Assembly (NCBI GenBank): GCA_964017195.1
Contig: OZ024896.1
Coordinates: 34,864,807 to 34,928,806 of the forward strand
Source of the DNA: Siderastrea radians
Lineage: Eukaryota > Cnidaria > Anthozoa > Scleractinia > Rhizangiidae
DNA length: 64,000 bases
Direction of reading: 5' to 3'
Positions 31,191 to 41,966 of this stretch are shown one piece after another; position 1 is the first letter of the stretch; each line of letters opens with the position of its first letter. The notes below the pieces were generated by a model. That model saw only the letters and a program-made list of their open reading frames with translations, searched no databases and was not told the origin of the DNA. The translations under genes and the position numbers were made by a program.

Positions 31191-33173
31191 AGCAGTCTTT
31201 CTTCTCCCAATTTTGAGCAGGACTGAGGCGTGAACAAAACAACAGACCTAGACTACAATTAATGAAATAAAAGAGTTTTGGTCCTTAATTGTTCTAACTC
31301 TAGACATCTATTCTGTTACTCTCTTTGATGAGCTTAATCGTTTACGTTTTATAGTTTCCCTCGATCAAAAGGGTCTCGCCCGCCGGAAAGAACACTCGGG
31401 CAAAAACGTGCCTTCATCTGAACTCGTCTGAAGCAAAAAAGGCCAGGTTTTGAACCTGTACCCAAAACGTGGAAGGCAAGTCTACCGAACCACGCTTCTG
31501 CAAGTTATCAACTGGTCAATTGAAAAAAAAAAGAAAGCTACTCAGACACATAGTCATATTAACACCGCACGTGCGCCCTCATGTGCCACGCAAGTTGTCT
31601 CACGGAGACACCTGGTGGTGTGCTCTGCAAGACAGGTGTAATGACGACTTCGAAGTGTATACCATTCTCATTCATTGCTTTTGCCGCTCATTGTCTCGCG
31701 TGGTTAAGTTATTGGAAAAGATTGGGGCCGAGGCAATGAGCAGCTGGGTGTGAAAGTACGCACTGCGTGTTACATCGCCGAAGGGGAGGTGGGAAGGCCG
31801 AAAATCCCTCCTGACTTACCGGCTTGCCTATCTCTTTCGAAATGCCGCAAATTTGGGCAAACAGGATAATTTAAGCAAGGAAACATAGCCCTTGGGGACT
31901 CAGCGCATTATTAAGCAACCACCTTCCAACAACAGGGTTATGTCATCCAAGCACTCCGGAATTCTGCGGCATAAATATGAATGAGAATAGTTTCTGGATT
32001 GTACCAGTTACAGTACCCTATGTTTTTCATTTTGTGGCTGAATACTAATTCCACAGAAAACAAACGAAACCGGGTGGGTTTATCTTAACCGGGTGGTAGT
32101 TTCTATGGGGAGGAGGGAGGACAGTCCTTTTCCTGACGCAAAGTCAAGAAGTCACCATTTTTTCATTACGTTAATCATTTTTTGAAATTTACAATAAGAA
32201 AACCATTATACACCTTTTATCCCCATATTTTCCCGTGTGTTAGCAGAGTATTATGGATGGTGTTGTTGAACTGCGCATGCCATAGCACGAAATCTGGGCT
32301 CGTGGGATAGTACAAAAGAGTGAAAAGGTGGGGGGGGGGGGTGGGAGGAGAGAGCAACTGCGTCTGAAATTCCCCCTTCCCGGCCCGACTTATTTCTTCC
32401 TGCCTCTGTAGACCCGCTCCTCTCTCTTCGCAAAATATCGCGCAAGGTCGCATTTTTCCTTTTTTCCCCACTCTCTGCCCTCTTTTTTTCCCGTCGAAAG
32501 CAAAGAATTGATACATCTTTGCCCGACAACAAACCTTCCACGGGGACGAGAAAAAAAAAAGTTGGCGGGAAAGGGTGGGAGGCTGGGAGGGGGGAGTCCA
32601 AGAGAGGATATGGGAAGTGGGGGATTCCTCCCACCCTTACCCCTGTCCCCAGTCCCATGAAATTGCTGGACAAAAAGAGGTTTTCTCGATAATATCGACG
32701 GTCACAGCAGGGAAAGATTGAAGACTGGCTGCACCCGGAATTCGCCGTGCGCTAAACTGACCTCTACAAAGGAAAACTAAATTTGCTTTTCTTTTTTGAT
32801 ATAAAAAATTATTGAAGTCTAGCTGCACTTAAATTTGAACAACAAAACATTCACCGGTAGTTTATTGTTAGATAAGGAGAGGTTTTCAGGACAATACCTA
32901 CGACCAAAACGAGGAATGATCGAAGACGAGTTACGCTGACATTGGCACGAAAATATTTTTCTGTTTTTCGAATCAAAAATTCTTCACTACATTTAGCGGA
33001 ATTGTTATTAAGTTACCATAATTATCGTAAATATCACCACTTAAGGCAAAAGTATTTCCGATTAGGGCAATTATCGGCAATTACTTCCAAAAATGAACCA
33101 ATTTGTTATTTTAAGGTAGTCACTTTTGCACATTTTATCTCGAGGCGTGTGGCCGAAAACAAATAAATCTGAG
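31191..33173. other. No recognised gene
   Basis: Short overlapping frames (for example 32251-32673 minus) are low-complexity and G/C-run driven; a poly-G tract lies near 32329-32342. An N-terminal CWC27 exon was looked for here and not found. Confidence 0.45.
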
Positions 33174-33215
33174 CGCTTTTTAATCATTTGAGGATAAAAA
33201 TTAGCGACAAGAGTT

Positions 33216-33256
33216 TAACACAACGTTTCGATGTCTCCATGACATCATTATCAAGT
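33216..33256 (-). ncRNA. Possible degenerate hammerhead ribozyme in the Penelope-like 3' region
   Basis: On the minus strand TTGATAATGATGTC is followed by ATGGA, GACATC and GAAACG. GATGTC and GACATC pair as a hairpin followed by GAAAC, which resembles stem II and the GAAA core of hammerhead ribozymes known in Penelope-like elements. The CTGATGA core is imperfect. The right arm (about 35764-35806) has one base changed in the stem. Confidence 0.3.
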
Positions 33257-33363
33257 GAGAAAAATAAAATATAGATTAGTTAATATATACAAGATGAGAT
33301 GTTAAAAAAGTAAACAATAAGCAACATATTTGGCGTGTAATTGTGTGTGCATGATAAGTATGT

Positions 33364-34938
33364 CTAAATAAATAGTTTTGCGCGAATAGAGTCCGATTGC
33401 GTGTTCAGTTTTGGTTTCTTCTTCTTTATAAACAACATTTCGTAAATTAAACAGTCCAATTTTCTGCCGCATTTCTTGAGGACGGAAAAGTTGCTATTGA
33501 GGTCGCCGATGGTTTTAATGCCGTGGTCGTTCTTTAGATGCTTGCCGATTGCTGAAGAACGGTGTTCGTCAATACGTTGGTGTAAATGCCGGCTAGTATA
33601 GCCGACATACTCTGCATCGCACAGATCACATTGATAATTGTACACCACGCATTGTTGGTTAACTAAGGCTGGTTTGGGCTCACGCATCTTAAGGTCTTCA
33701 CCAATTTTGCGGCTCCTAAAAACTGGTTGAAGAGTGTGATCGATTCTCTTGCTCAGGTCGGATAGTTGTCTTTTCACCGCATCAGCCGACTTTTGATCTT
33801 TAAATGGCAGTACTACGCGGTGAACAGTATTTTCGTTGACAGGTTGTTGAGCTGGCACATCGGGATCTCCAGACATCACTGAGGTAACATAGTGAGAGAT
33901 AGTAGAGTTGATGAGGCTCTCAGGGTACTTGAGATTCGCAAACATCAACTTAAGGCGATCACACTCAGTTGCGAAAGCTTCCCGTGTGGATGACAGGCGG
34001 AAAGCACGGTTTACCATGGTCTTGATTAGCGATTTCTTGTACCTTTTATCAACATGGCTTTGGTGATGGAGCAGTAGGCCAGTATTTGTTGGCTTGCGGT
34101 AAACACTGGTTTCCAGTTTGCAGCCTTTCTTAAGTACTTCCATACCGACAAATGGTAACTTGTTGTCGGATGCTAGTTCCATGGTGAAACTTATGGATGG
34201 ATGGTAGTTGTTAAGCGTTGATAAGAAAGCTTCTGCTGCTGGTACATCTTTCATGGTAGCGAGCGTGTCGTCCACGTATCTTCTGTAGAAGTCTGGCAGT
34301 TTGTTTTCTTGTTCCAGTTTCTCTTCTATAGAGCAGAGAAATGCGTTCGCCATAAGGGGTCCCAAAGGTGAGCCCATAGCCACGCCGTCGATCTGTTCAT
34401 AAAGCTTGCCATCGAACTGAAACCGTTGATTCTTGGTTGCTACTTCTAGCAGTTGAACCAGATCAGATTTAGTGATATTCAGGTTATGTGTTTCATTAAA
34501 CCAGTCGTCTACGAACGCCTTTTCAGCGATGATTTGGATGGTTTCTTGAAGCGGTACGTTCGTGAACAGAGACGTGACGTCATAGGATACCAATATGTCA
34601 TTCTCGTCGATGTCCAGGTTCTGAATCTCTTCAGCGAAAGAGAAGGTATCTGATATGGTGTAGCGATTGACTGACAGCGGCTTCAACTTCTCATCGAGCC
34701 ACTTGGCGAGGGCATAGTTGTAGGTACCTGTAGCAGATAAGATTGGCCTCATTGATAGTTTCTCTTTATGTGTCTTTGGGAGACCATAAAGATGGGCAAG
34801 GCGTGAGCCCCCCTGGCAAACAGAATCGGCAATCTCCTTCGGCAGAATCTTCCGAACAACAGACGCGAGGTGCTTCTCCTTCTGCAAGAGGGGGTGATAA
34901 TGTTTTAATGGTCGGCCTTTTATCTTCGGTCTCTGCAA
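33364..34938 (-). CDS. Penelope-like reverse transcriptase with GIY-YIG endonuclease, 5'-truncated
   Basis: The 524-residue open frame carries the reverse transcriptase motifs YGLPKTHK (near 52), LVSYDVTSLFTNVP (near 115), GVAMGSPLGPLMANAFL (near 185) and YRRYVDDTL (near 220). Near 433-470 lies a GIY-YIG-type endonuclease: Y-x-C-x-x-C, then EYVGYTSR and LHQRIDEH. This is the endonuclease-bearing class of Penelope-like elements. The usual N-terminal region of some 200 residues is missing, so the copy is truncated by its inverted partner. The frame is otherwise undamaged, which suggests a young insertion. It acts, or acted, in target-primed reverse transcription. Confidence 0.9.
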   Translation of the reverse strand: MQRPKIKGRPLKHYHPLLQKEKHLASVVRKILPKEIADSVCQGGSRLAHLYGLPKTHKEKLSMRPILSATGTYNYALAKWLDEKLKPLSVNRYTISDTFSFAEEIQNLDIDENDILVSYDVTSLFTNVPLQETIQIIAEKAFVDDWFNETHNLNITKSDLVQLLEVATKNQRFQFDGKLYEQIDGVAMGSPLGPLMANAFLCSIEEKLEQENKLPDFYRRYVDDTLATMKDVPAAEAFLSTLNNYHPSISFTMELASDNKLPFVGMEVLKKGCKLETSVYRKPTNTGLLLHHQSHVDKRYKKSLIKTMVNRAFRLSSTREAFATECDRLKLMFANLKYPESLINSTISHYVTSVMSGDPDVPAQQPVNENTVHRVVLPFKDQKSADAVKRQLSDLSKRIDHTLQPVFRSRKIGEDLKMREPKPALVNQQCVVYNYQCDLCDAEYVGYTSRHLHQRIDEHRSSAIGKHLKNDHGIKTIGDLNSNFSVLKKCGRKLDCLIYEMLFIKKKKPKLNTQSDSIRAKLFI

Positions 34939-34954
34939 GCTGACAGGAGGGAAT

Positions 34955-35656
34955 TTGGATGTATCGTTGATCTACAGAAGATACGTGGACGACACGCTCG
35001 CTACCATGAAAGATGTACCAGCAGCAGAAGCTTTCTTATCAACGCTTAACAACTGCCATCCATCCATAAGTTTCACCATGGAACTAGCATCCGGTATGGA
35101 AGTACTTAAGAAAGGCTGCAAACTGGAAACCAGTGTTTACCGCAAGCCAACAAATACTGGCCTACTGCTCCATCACCAAAGCCATGTTGATAAAAGGTAC
35201 AAGAAATCGCTAATCAAGACCATGGTAAACCGTGCTTTCCGCCTGTCATCCACACGGGAAGCTTTCGCAACTGAGTGTGATCGCCTTAAGTTGATGTTTG
35301 CGAATCTCAAGTACCCTGAGAGCCTCATCAACTCTACTATCTCTCACTATGTTACCTCAGTGATGTCTGGAGATCCCGATGTGCCAGCTCAACAACCTGT
35401 CAACGAAAATACTGTTCACCGCGTAGTACTGCCATTTAAAGATCAAAAGTCGGCTGATGCGGTGAAAAGACAACTATCCGACCTGAGCAAGAGAATCGAT
35501 CACACTCTTCAACCAGTTTTTAGGAGCCGCTTTTCCGTCCTCAAGAAATGCGGCAGAAAATTGGACTGTTTAATTTACGAAATGTTGTTTATAAAGAAGA
35601 AGAAACCAAAACTGAACACGCAATCGGACTCTATTCGCGCAAAACTATTTATTTAG
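34955..35656 (+). pseudogene. Inverted Penelope-like fragment lacking the endonuclease
   Basis: The 233-residue frame begins just before the YRRYVDDTL motif of the reverse transcriptase and runs to the same C-terminus as the left arm. Two deletions relative to the left arm are in frame: seven residues before GMEVLKKG, and about 72 residues comprising the whole GIY-YIG domain, so that VFRSR joins directly to FSVLKKCGRK. It lacks the catalytic core of the polymerase upstream of YVDD, so it is inactive. Confidence 0.85.
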
Positions 35657-35870
35657 ACATACTTATCATGCACACACAATTACACGCCAAATATGTTGCT
35701 TATTGTTTACTTTTTTAACACCTCATCTTGTATATATTAACTAATCTATATTTTATTTTTCTCACTTGATAATGATGCCATGGAGACATCGAAACGTTGT
35801 GTTAAACTCTTGTCGCTAATTTTTATCCTCAAATGTTTATCCAAATTCAATCTGATTCGCTTTTTAATCA

Positions 35871-38303
35871 ACTGCAAAAGAAGACACTTCAACTTTCAAA
35901 ACACTTATAGCTTTCTGTTAATGAAGTTTTGGGCAACAAAACGTTCGTCAACAGTTTGAGACATCTTCATTTAATACCACGAGGTAATGTCAATGTGCTA
36001 AAGTGGTTAACTGCGCCGGCAAAGATTTTTTTTGGTTAAAACGTATAATAATGCCCCATTATTTAAAAGATAAGATCACCGAAATTACTTAGGGCTCAGC
36101 TGTTTTATTTTCTTTGTAAGCAAATAGTTGCATTTCACAAGCGAAGTGTTTTTTTAGCATAAGTTGTCTACTTAATTGATATATAACTGATCTACTAGCA
36201 GAATGTCTTTCAAGAGCATCGTTACTCTGGGCAAGACAAACTGGTATCATAATGGTTTGTTTCAGATAATGATTTATATGACAAACAGTTTGAACTGTTT
36301 TATCTGTTAGTAGTATGGTGCCAAAAACAGACTGCTCCCACATGCTACATACAGCATTTTTGAGTTACTTATGAAAAACTGCTTCCACGTTATCGAACAA
36401 AAACCGTCTCAGCAGACTGTCACACCAGTCAGATTAAGGCTTTTATCTACCAATAAAATTACCGAAAATTTAGCTGAATTTCACCAGCAAGAGAATAAAC
36501 ATCGGCCATCTTTCTCAATGTGCGTATTAATACGTACTACATACATAGGGACACAAGTTGTAAACTACGAACACCGTAGAACCATTAATTGGGAAAAACT
36601 GCACTAAAAAACAGATTGTCCAAGTACAAAGAAAATGTGGCTTCCAGTTCTTTTCCAAAAATACCCATTTTCAATTCAAGAGAGTCACAAAACCAGTAAT
36701 GTGAAGACTCTTCTGCACGGAATTCACAAGTAGATGATATTCACAAAACTAACTGTTCTTGGAAGGTAAAAGGCGGGTTCACAGCGAGCAGACAGGGCAT
36801 TCTAGTCCCCAGAGCCGACTGGCCTTCTTAGCCGGCGGCGCCTTGGCACGAGGGCCAGCCGACAGGGGTTCAGAAACTAGGTGATGCTCGCGTTTGACCC
36901 CACTGAAAAGCCAATAGTCACATTAACATATATGAAAGCCTAAAAATATTGGTCATTTTCTTGTTCAGACACCATACTAATTCAGTGATACAGAAGCTAT
37001 TACTAAGTGTCTTTGGCCACGGATGGCCAAGAGGGAAGTGGATCAGTTACAACTTGAAAACGCCTGGCGAACGTTTTCAAATTCTGTGCTTGTATCTTGC
37101 AAAAATCATTGAAAACTTATTATGGTTTGCTCTCCTTGCAAAAATTCACTTGATATCTCCCTCTTGATGTTCCAGGAGCATTTTGTGTGTGAGTGAAGGC
37201 ATTTAATCTCAATTTCAGCGAAGGACACTGCCCCTTTAACTCTGATGATGACGCGTTCAGGTTCAGTCAATGTCAACACAGTCCTTCTCAGGACTACGCT
37301 CACCCGGATGATCATACTTAAGCAACGTATGATATGGCTCCTGGGTCCAAACCATTTTCAGTCAAACGAATAGGATGAAGCGGACACACGGACGATAGCA
37401 TCAACAAAGAACAGCGAAGGTGGCGATGGAGTGGGCTCCGACAGGTGAGAAAAGAAAGAGGGATCGACCCAGAATGTCATGGAGAAGGAGTATCTGATAG
37501 TGTCTGACCAGGAGAAACATCTGTTGGGAAGCCGGTGATGAACTGGCCTAGAGGTGAGATGAGTGATAGACCGCCTGTAGCCCAATCCCCCCACCACGGA
37601 ACGGGAAATCACAGAACACTGGTTTACTTTTCGCGGAACTGTTATCCAGATACAACCAAAAAAATAATACAAATCGCCAAAGCCAATTGCCACTCGTTCT
37701 TCCTCTCAACAAATAGGCCACTTTGTTCAGAAAGTCCAGACGCAGAATTGTTTGTTGTTGAAATCTTCCGCTTGGGCCACTCCATCTTAAGATAAATAGC
37801 CTTCCTAGAACGCAATAAAGACAAATTTGCTGTTGAAGAAGCAAGCGAGTTCTTCTGTTAAAACCCCCTGTCCGTGAAATTCCTTGAACCGCGAATTTCT
37901 TCAGGAAGCTGCCAAGCGATGAATGATGTCAAACTTCGGCGTGTTAGCGAGTGCTTGTGCAGTTCAGTTGCTGATTGAAGGATAAGAACTGGACGCTTTT
38001 CGGGTTTTTAAAAGGATTTTTAACAAGACAGGGCTCGTTGTCTCGATTGTTTTACTTACAAGTCTTCAGAGACGTTGCCGTGTTATCTTCGTTTATCTTT
38101 CATGGATTTTTTGCTTGCTTCCCTTCTCCTTTTGTTAATGGGATTTCGGGGATCAAATATTTCAAATGTATCCTCGTCTTCAATGAATGCATCCCTAGCT
38201 CGTCTGTCTTGAGTTTCACATGTCAGAGAATGAAACATCCTGGAATAAAGAATTCAGAGTTACTCGGGCAATACGGGTCTAACTTTTTAGTATGTGGGCG
38301 AGT
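35871..38303. other. No recognised gene
   Basis: This is AT-rich sequence with only short frames. The 111-residue minus frame at 37358-37693 shows no motif. The missing last exon of the CWC27-like gene (after 39372) should lie here or further left, but I could not identify it. Confidence 0.45.
36795..36885. repeat. Dispersed palindromic repeat (CTCGTCCCCAGAGC family)
   Basis: GGCATTCTAGTCCCCAGAGC and CCTTGGCACGAGGGCC match the repeat at 29541-29632 in inverted orientation. Non-coding. Confidence 0.55.
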
Positions 38304-38745
38304 GTGACCATTCAAATGACAGCTACCGAGAAATACTTTTCTGTGGCACTGTTTATAATGCTATACAAGGTGGTTGAGTGGTTTTAACTTTTGAGTCTGT
38401 GGATGAAATCCTGAAGTGTGACCATTCAAATGAAAGCTACTGAGCAGTGCTGACCTGTGGTATTGTTTATAATGCTGAGCAAGGTGGTTCTAAACGTTTG
38501 AGTCTGGATGAAATCCTAAAGTGTGACCGTTCAAATGAAACCTACTGAGCAGTACTGTCCTGTGGTATTGTTTATAATGCTGAGCAAGGTGGTTCTAACT
38601 TTTGACTCTGTGGATGAAATCCGAAAGTGTGACCATTCAAATGAAAGCTACTGAGCAGTACTGTCCTGTGATTCTGTTTATTATGCTGTACAAAGTGATT
38701 CTAACTTTTGAGTCTGTGGATGGGATCTTCAAGTGTGATGAATGA
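38304..38745. repeat. Tandem repeat of about 115 bp, four units
   Basis: Units carry GTGTGACCATTCAAATGA, GCTACTGAGCAGTACTGTCC and GTTTATAATGCTGAGCAAGG, then TTCTAACTTTTGAGTCTG. A further diverged unit lies at 40978-41090. No coding role. Confidence 0.75.
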
Positions 38746-39371
38746 AATGCTAGCTCCTGAGCATCGATTATCTAAGGTGCTTTACAAGGTGGTACTGGTC
38801 TATACCTCTGTGGATGCACTTTTCGGATATAAGGTGTTCAGAACCCACTCGGCGCTAGGAGTCTCGTTCGTTGTTGATCACCTCATATCAAACGCGCGCT
38901 CGTGTAATAACTGTTACTTACTGCATTATACACACACTGTTTAATAGCCTGTTCAAACGCTCATTTTCTGGAGTGAAAAGGAAAGGCTGCGCAGGTAGAA
39001 AAAGTAATGTGAGCGCTGCTGCCTTCAAGTGGTAGGCGCTAAAGAGTAGAGAGCACTCTCTCCGTTCACAACGCCCTTTCCTAGCGCGCCATCTTTCCAC
39101 ATAATATGATTGCCCGCAACAAGCTATCTTTTACTGTCCATAGATCGTAATACACGCACCTTACTGCCTCGCCTATATATGGCCGCAGAATACTAGCTTA
39201 CGTTTCTGGTGGGATTGTTGGCGTAAAGACGAAGTTTGAGTGGCGGAGAAGCGAGAACGAGGGGCGAAGCTGCGAGGGGAATGAGGAGGAGATGCGAAGG
39301 AAAAAGTTTGGCGGTGGCTTTACCTTCGCGCGCTGACAATGCAAGCTGCAGAATGCAGAGGAGTCTCTTAC
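38746..39371. other. No recognised feature
   Basis: Intron-like sequence between the tandem repeat and the CWC27-like exon. The frames at 39193-39484 on either strand are mostly shadows of, or extensions beyond, that exon. Confidence 0.4.
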
Positions 39372-39487
39372 CATCCCGTGTCATCTCCCTCTTCGTTTTC
39401 TTTTCCGTTCTTGTTATCTTCTTCCTTTTCTTCTTCTTCTGGGGACTGTGCAAGCTTGGCTTGAAATTCCGCCAAAAGCGCTAAGTT
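39372..39487 (-). CDS. CWC27-like exon (NLALLAEFQAKL)
   Basis: The exon begins after the acceptor CCACGTAG and ends at GGATG|GTAAGAG, splitting a Trp codon. It encodes NLALLAEFQAKLAQSP, a Glu-rich stretch and a final DDTGW. Human CWC27, as I recall it, has DQTLALLNQFKSKL, an acidic stretch, then DDEGWMSH, so position, charge pattern and the split Trp all fit. It follows in phase 0 the exon at 41175-41281, whose end RDEQ completes the match to the human REDQ. The following exon (the GWMSH region to the end) was not found. Confidence 0.75.
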
Positions 39488-39861
39488 CTACGTGGAAAAG
39501 AAGGCAATGATGAGAAAAAAAAGGCACAGTTAAGGATCATCGGACAGTGATGAAAGACCATAAATTTACAGGGGTAATATTGGTTGAGCCTCGTTTCCAA
39601 ACTGTGTGCTATATTTGGGAAAAGGAGCCCATTTAACTCATTAATGGTACCACAATTTGGGACTAGATAGTACCTAGTGTAAATTGCAGTTATTCTTCAA
39701 ATCCAGTGTCAAACCTTTTCTGAAGCGTGGGTTGAACCAACTCTTTAAATAAGGCATTTTCAGAAAATAGCTCCTTGACTATAAAGCGCGGGCAAAACAA
39801 GAACACTGAACAATTTGGGTTCTCACTGATTGTTATGAAAATCGGAGTAGGCTGAAGCTCT

Positions 39862-40164
39862 TTGAAAGCGCTTAAGAGACGAAGAGAGCATAGAGTGGTT
39901 GCTGTTCTTATTGTAGCTCCAATGCCGGCTGACAGTGTGTGTGACAATACAACACTGCGTGACAGGTTCAGGGACGCGTTGTGTGCCAGTGCACGCGGTA
40001 CTAAAGAGCAGGGAAAGTATCTTAAGACGTATGGTCACAGAGCATTTTCACATATTGCAGAAGTGTTATGGAACTCTCTTCCAAAGGATATGAGGAGCTG
40101 CAAGACGTTGACTACTTTTAAAACTAAGCTGAAGACCTTTCTTTTAAAGCGTATTTTTAATTGA
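39862..40164 (+). pseudogene. LINE ORF2 C-terminal fragment (CR1/L2-like)
   Basis: The 100-residue frame contains YGHRAFSHIAEVLWNSLP, then LTTFKTKLKTFLL near its stop. This AFS-x-x-A-x-LWN-x-LP arrangement is typical of the C-terminal end of CR1/L2-like LINE proteins. Downstream are a short tandem duplication, the hairpin AGCGCTGTT...AACAGCGCT and the (ATT)n tail, all usual for the 3' end of such elements. Everything upstream, including the reverse transcriptase, is missing through 5' truncation. Confidence 0.75.
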
Positions 40165-40351
40165 CACTGTATTATATAACTAGTTTTATTGTAAATATTG
40201 TCAATATTATTATTGATACTTTGTAGCTTAAGACCTGTCTTTTAAAAGTACTTTTAATTGATATTGTATTATTTAATTATTTCTATTATTTAATTTTAAA
40301 TATTGTAAAGCGCTGTTGAATACCTTGTAGAAACAGCGCTATATAAATCAC

Positions 40352-40404
<53 letters not shown>

Positions 40405-40451
40405 GTAGTAGTAGTAGTAGTAGTAGTAGTATTATCATTATTATTATTATT
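40352..40451. repeat. (ATT)n and (AGT)n microsatellite, LINE tail
   Basis: Seventeen or so ATT units are followed by eight AGT units and more ATT. The sequence directly before it (GCGCTATATAAATCACC) is the expected 3' terminus of a CR1/L2-like LINE, so the tract is the element's tail. Confidence 0.9.
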
Positions 40452-40524
40452 GCATGACAACACAAATAACTGCGGCTTTTAGCCCTTTCACTCCCAGAGT
40501 CAGTTATGGAAACATTATTGTGAT

Positions 40525-40977
40525 TTACCGTAAATGATCGATTAAGCGCCGCTACTCGAATAAGCGCCGCTCTCGAATAAGCGCCGCACCTTCACCGAAA
40601 ATAATTTAATAAGCGCCGCTCTCGAATAAGCGCCGCGGCGCTAATTTGGGTATTGTTCATGTGTTCGTGTTACCTCTTGTATTTGAACAGCAATACTTTC
40701 ACAAAGACACTGAGAAACTTTATTCATGTTACATCTTGTATTTGAGCAACAATACTTTCACAGACTTAGAAACTGCGTTCATGATACCTCTTGTATTTCA
40801 TTGGAAATAATTTTATATTAAATTGTGCATACCTAGTATGCGCCTCACTTAATTCTCTCTATATTCCCCTCACTGCTTTACCCCTAGTTGAAATAAGCGC
40901 CACTCTCGAATAAGCGCCGCACCTTAACAGAGAAAATTAAATAAGCGCCGCGGCGCTTAATCGATCATTTACGGTAA
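40525..40977. mobile_element. 453-bp element built of GAATAAGCGCCGC repeats
   Basis: The inverted ends TTACCGTAAATGATCGATTA and TAATCGATCATTTACGGTAA are perfect and continue into GCGCCGC. Just inside each end AATAAGCGCCGC recurs three or four times, with the self-complementary GCGCCGCGGCGC in both arms. The core is AT-rich with two copies of CATCTTGTATTTGA-like sequence. It is non-coding and looks like a MITE. Target duplication was not resolved. Confidence 0.75.
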
Positions 40978-41174
40978 GGTGATTCTAACTTCTAAGTCTG
41001 AGGATGAAATCCCATGGTGTGACCATTCAAATGAAATCTCATCAGCAGTACTTTTACATGGTACTATTTATATTTAATTACCTTACAAAATGAAATTCGC
41101 GACTCATCTTCAATTGTGATTTCAGGCACTCTTGGGAGCTAGTTAAAGGGTTAATATTGAAAGAGAAATATTAC

Positions 41175-41281
41175 CTGTTCATCTCTTCCTTCACCTTTTC
41201 TCTTCTGAGCCACTTTCTTTTTCTCGAGGTAAGATATTTGTTCAGCGTGAAACGCGGCCAAGACATCTGATTCGTTTGACT
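41175..41281 (-). CDS. CWC27-like exon (SNESDVLAAFHAEQISYLEK)
   Basis: The 107-bp exon runs from acceptor TTTATCAG to donor GAACAG|GTAATA. It starts with two bases completing a Glu codon from the exon at 44252-44340 and ends in phase 0. It encodes SNESDVLAAFHAEQISYLEK, then KKVAQKRKGEGRDEQ, matching in order the Y-x-x-EKQKYEAL and KGTSREDQ of human CWC27 as remembered. Copy 1 of this exon would lie left of the window. Confidence 0.7.
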
Positions 41282-41882
41282 CTGATAAAACACAATAAAC
41301 AGAGTTAAAAAATACACAACAGAAAGTAGTAAGAAATGTTAAAGTGCAGAGAAGAAAATGATCCCATTTTTTTCAACTTTCAATTTAATTTTTCATTTTT
41401 TCTGGAAATGAAACTTCATCGACTAACATAATTATTTATCACCACTATTAGGAAAAACAAATACTTGTCAAAACTCTCAAAAAGAGTTTATTCAGACGTC
41501 TTCAAACATCACTTATTTGTGTTTTAAAAAGAAGGTTCCCTTTTTTTCAGTGACAGCATTAAAACAATTTATCCTGGACTTCTCTTCGTCTCACTATATT
41601 TCCACACCTGCCTGTACGCGTTTTTAAACTGACAATCCCTTAACTACGTATTCGGGGTATGCGGTTAATGGCGATACTTTTATTTGTGAAGCGAAACGAG
41701 AAATTTGCAGTTCAAAATACAGTTTCAAATACTGCTGCAATAGGGCAATGGGAGCAAAAATTCGGACTCATGTAAATTCAACAAATTACTTTTTCAGGTA
41801 AGAGAAGAAAGATGAAACAATGTATACGCCTTGACAGTTCAATTCAGCAAATAAAAAAGAAAAAAAGAAGGATAGCGAAAAG

Positions 41883-41888
41883 AAAAAA
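41883..41888 (-). terminator. Pol III terminator of tRNA-Gly
   Basis: Six T residues on the minus strand begin 8 bases after the tRNA 3' end, followed by a second T-run: a standard RNA polymerase III stop. Confidence 0.85.
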
Positions 41889-41895
41889 CGGAACC

Positions 41896-41966
41896 TGCAC
41901 TGGCCGGGAATCGAACCCGGGCCTCCCGCGTGGCAGGCGAGAATTCTACCACTGAACCACCAGTGC
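41896..41966 (-). tRNA. tRNA-Gly (anticodon GCC)
   Basis: The 71-base gene has acceptor strands GCACTGG and CCAGTGC with discriminator A, D arm TGGTTCAGTGGTAGAA, anticodon loop CTGCCAC (anticodon GCC, reading GGC and GGU) and T arm GGTTCGATTCC. All stems pair. CCA is not encoded and a T-run terminator follows, as expected for a eukaryotic nuclear gene with internal A and B boxes. It lies in an intron of the CWC27-like gene on the same strand. The duplicated segment begins about 25 bases beyond its 5' end, so a second copy may sit just left of the window. Confidence 0.97.

Larger units (their letters stand above)
33174..35870. mobile_element. Penelope-like element, inverted pair in one insertion
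   Basis: Two Penelope-like copies face each other head to head: the left arm starts at 33185 (minus) and the right arm ends at 35835 (plus), each ending outside with the same non-coding 3' sequence. The whole pair is bounded by the 13-bp direct repeat CGCTTTTTAATCA (33174-33186 and 35858-35870), as expected for the target duplication of a single insertion event. The arms meet near 34940-34970. Confidence 0.8.

Noticed and set aside
32251..32673. 140-residue minus-strand frame with FPPTFFFLVPVEG
   Set aside because: It is low-complexity, driven by homopolymer runs, with overlapping frames of equal quality and no splice or domain support.
30846..39371. N-terminal cyclophilin-like exons and the last exon of the CWC27-like gene
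   Set aside because: I looked for the expected motifs by eye on the minus strand and found none, so none are annotated.
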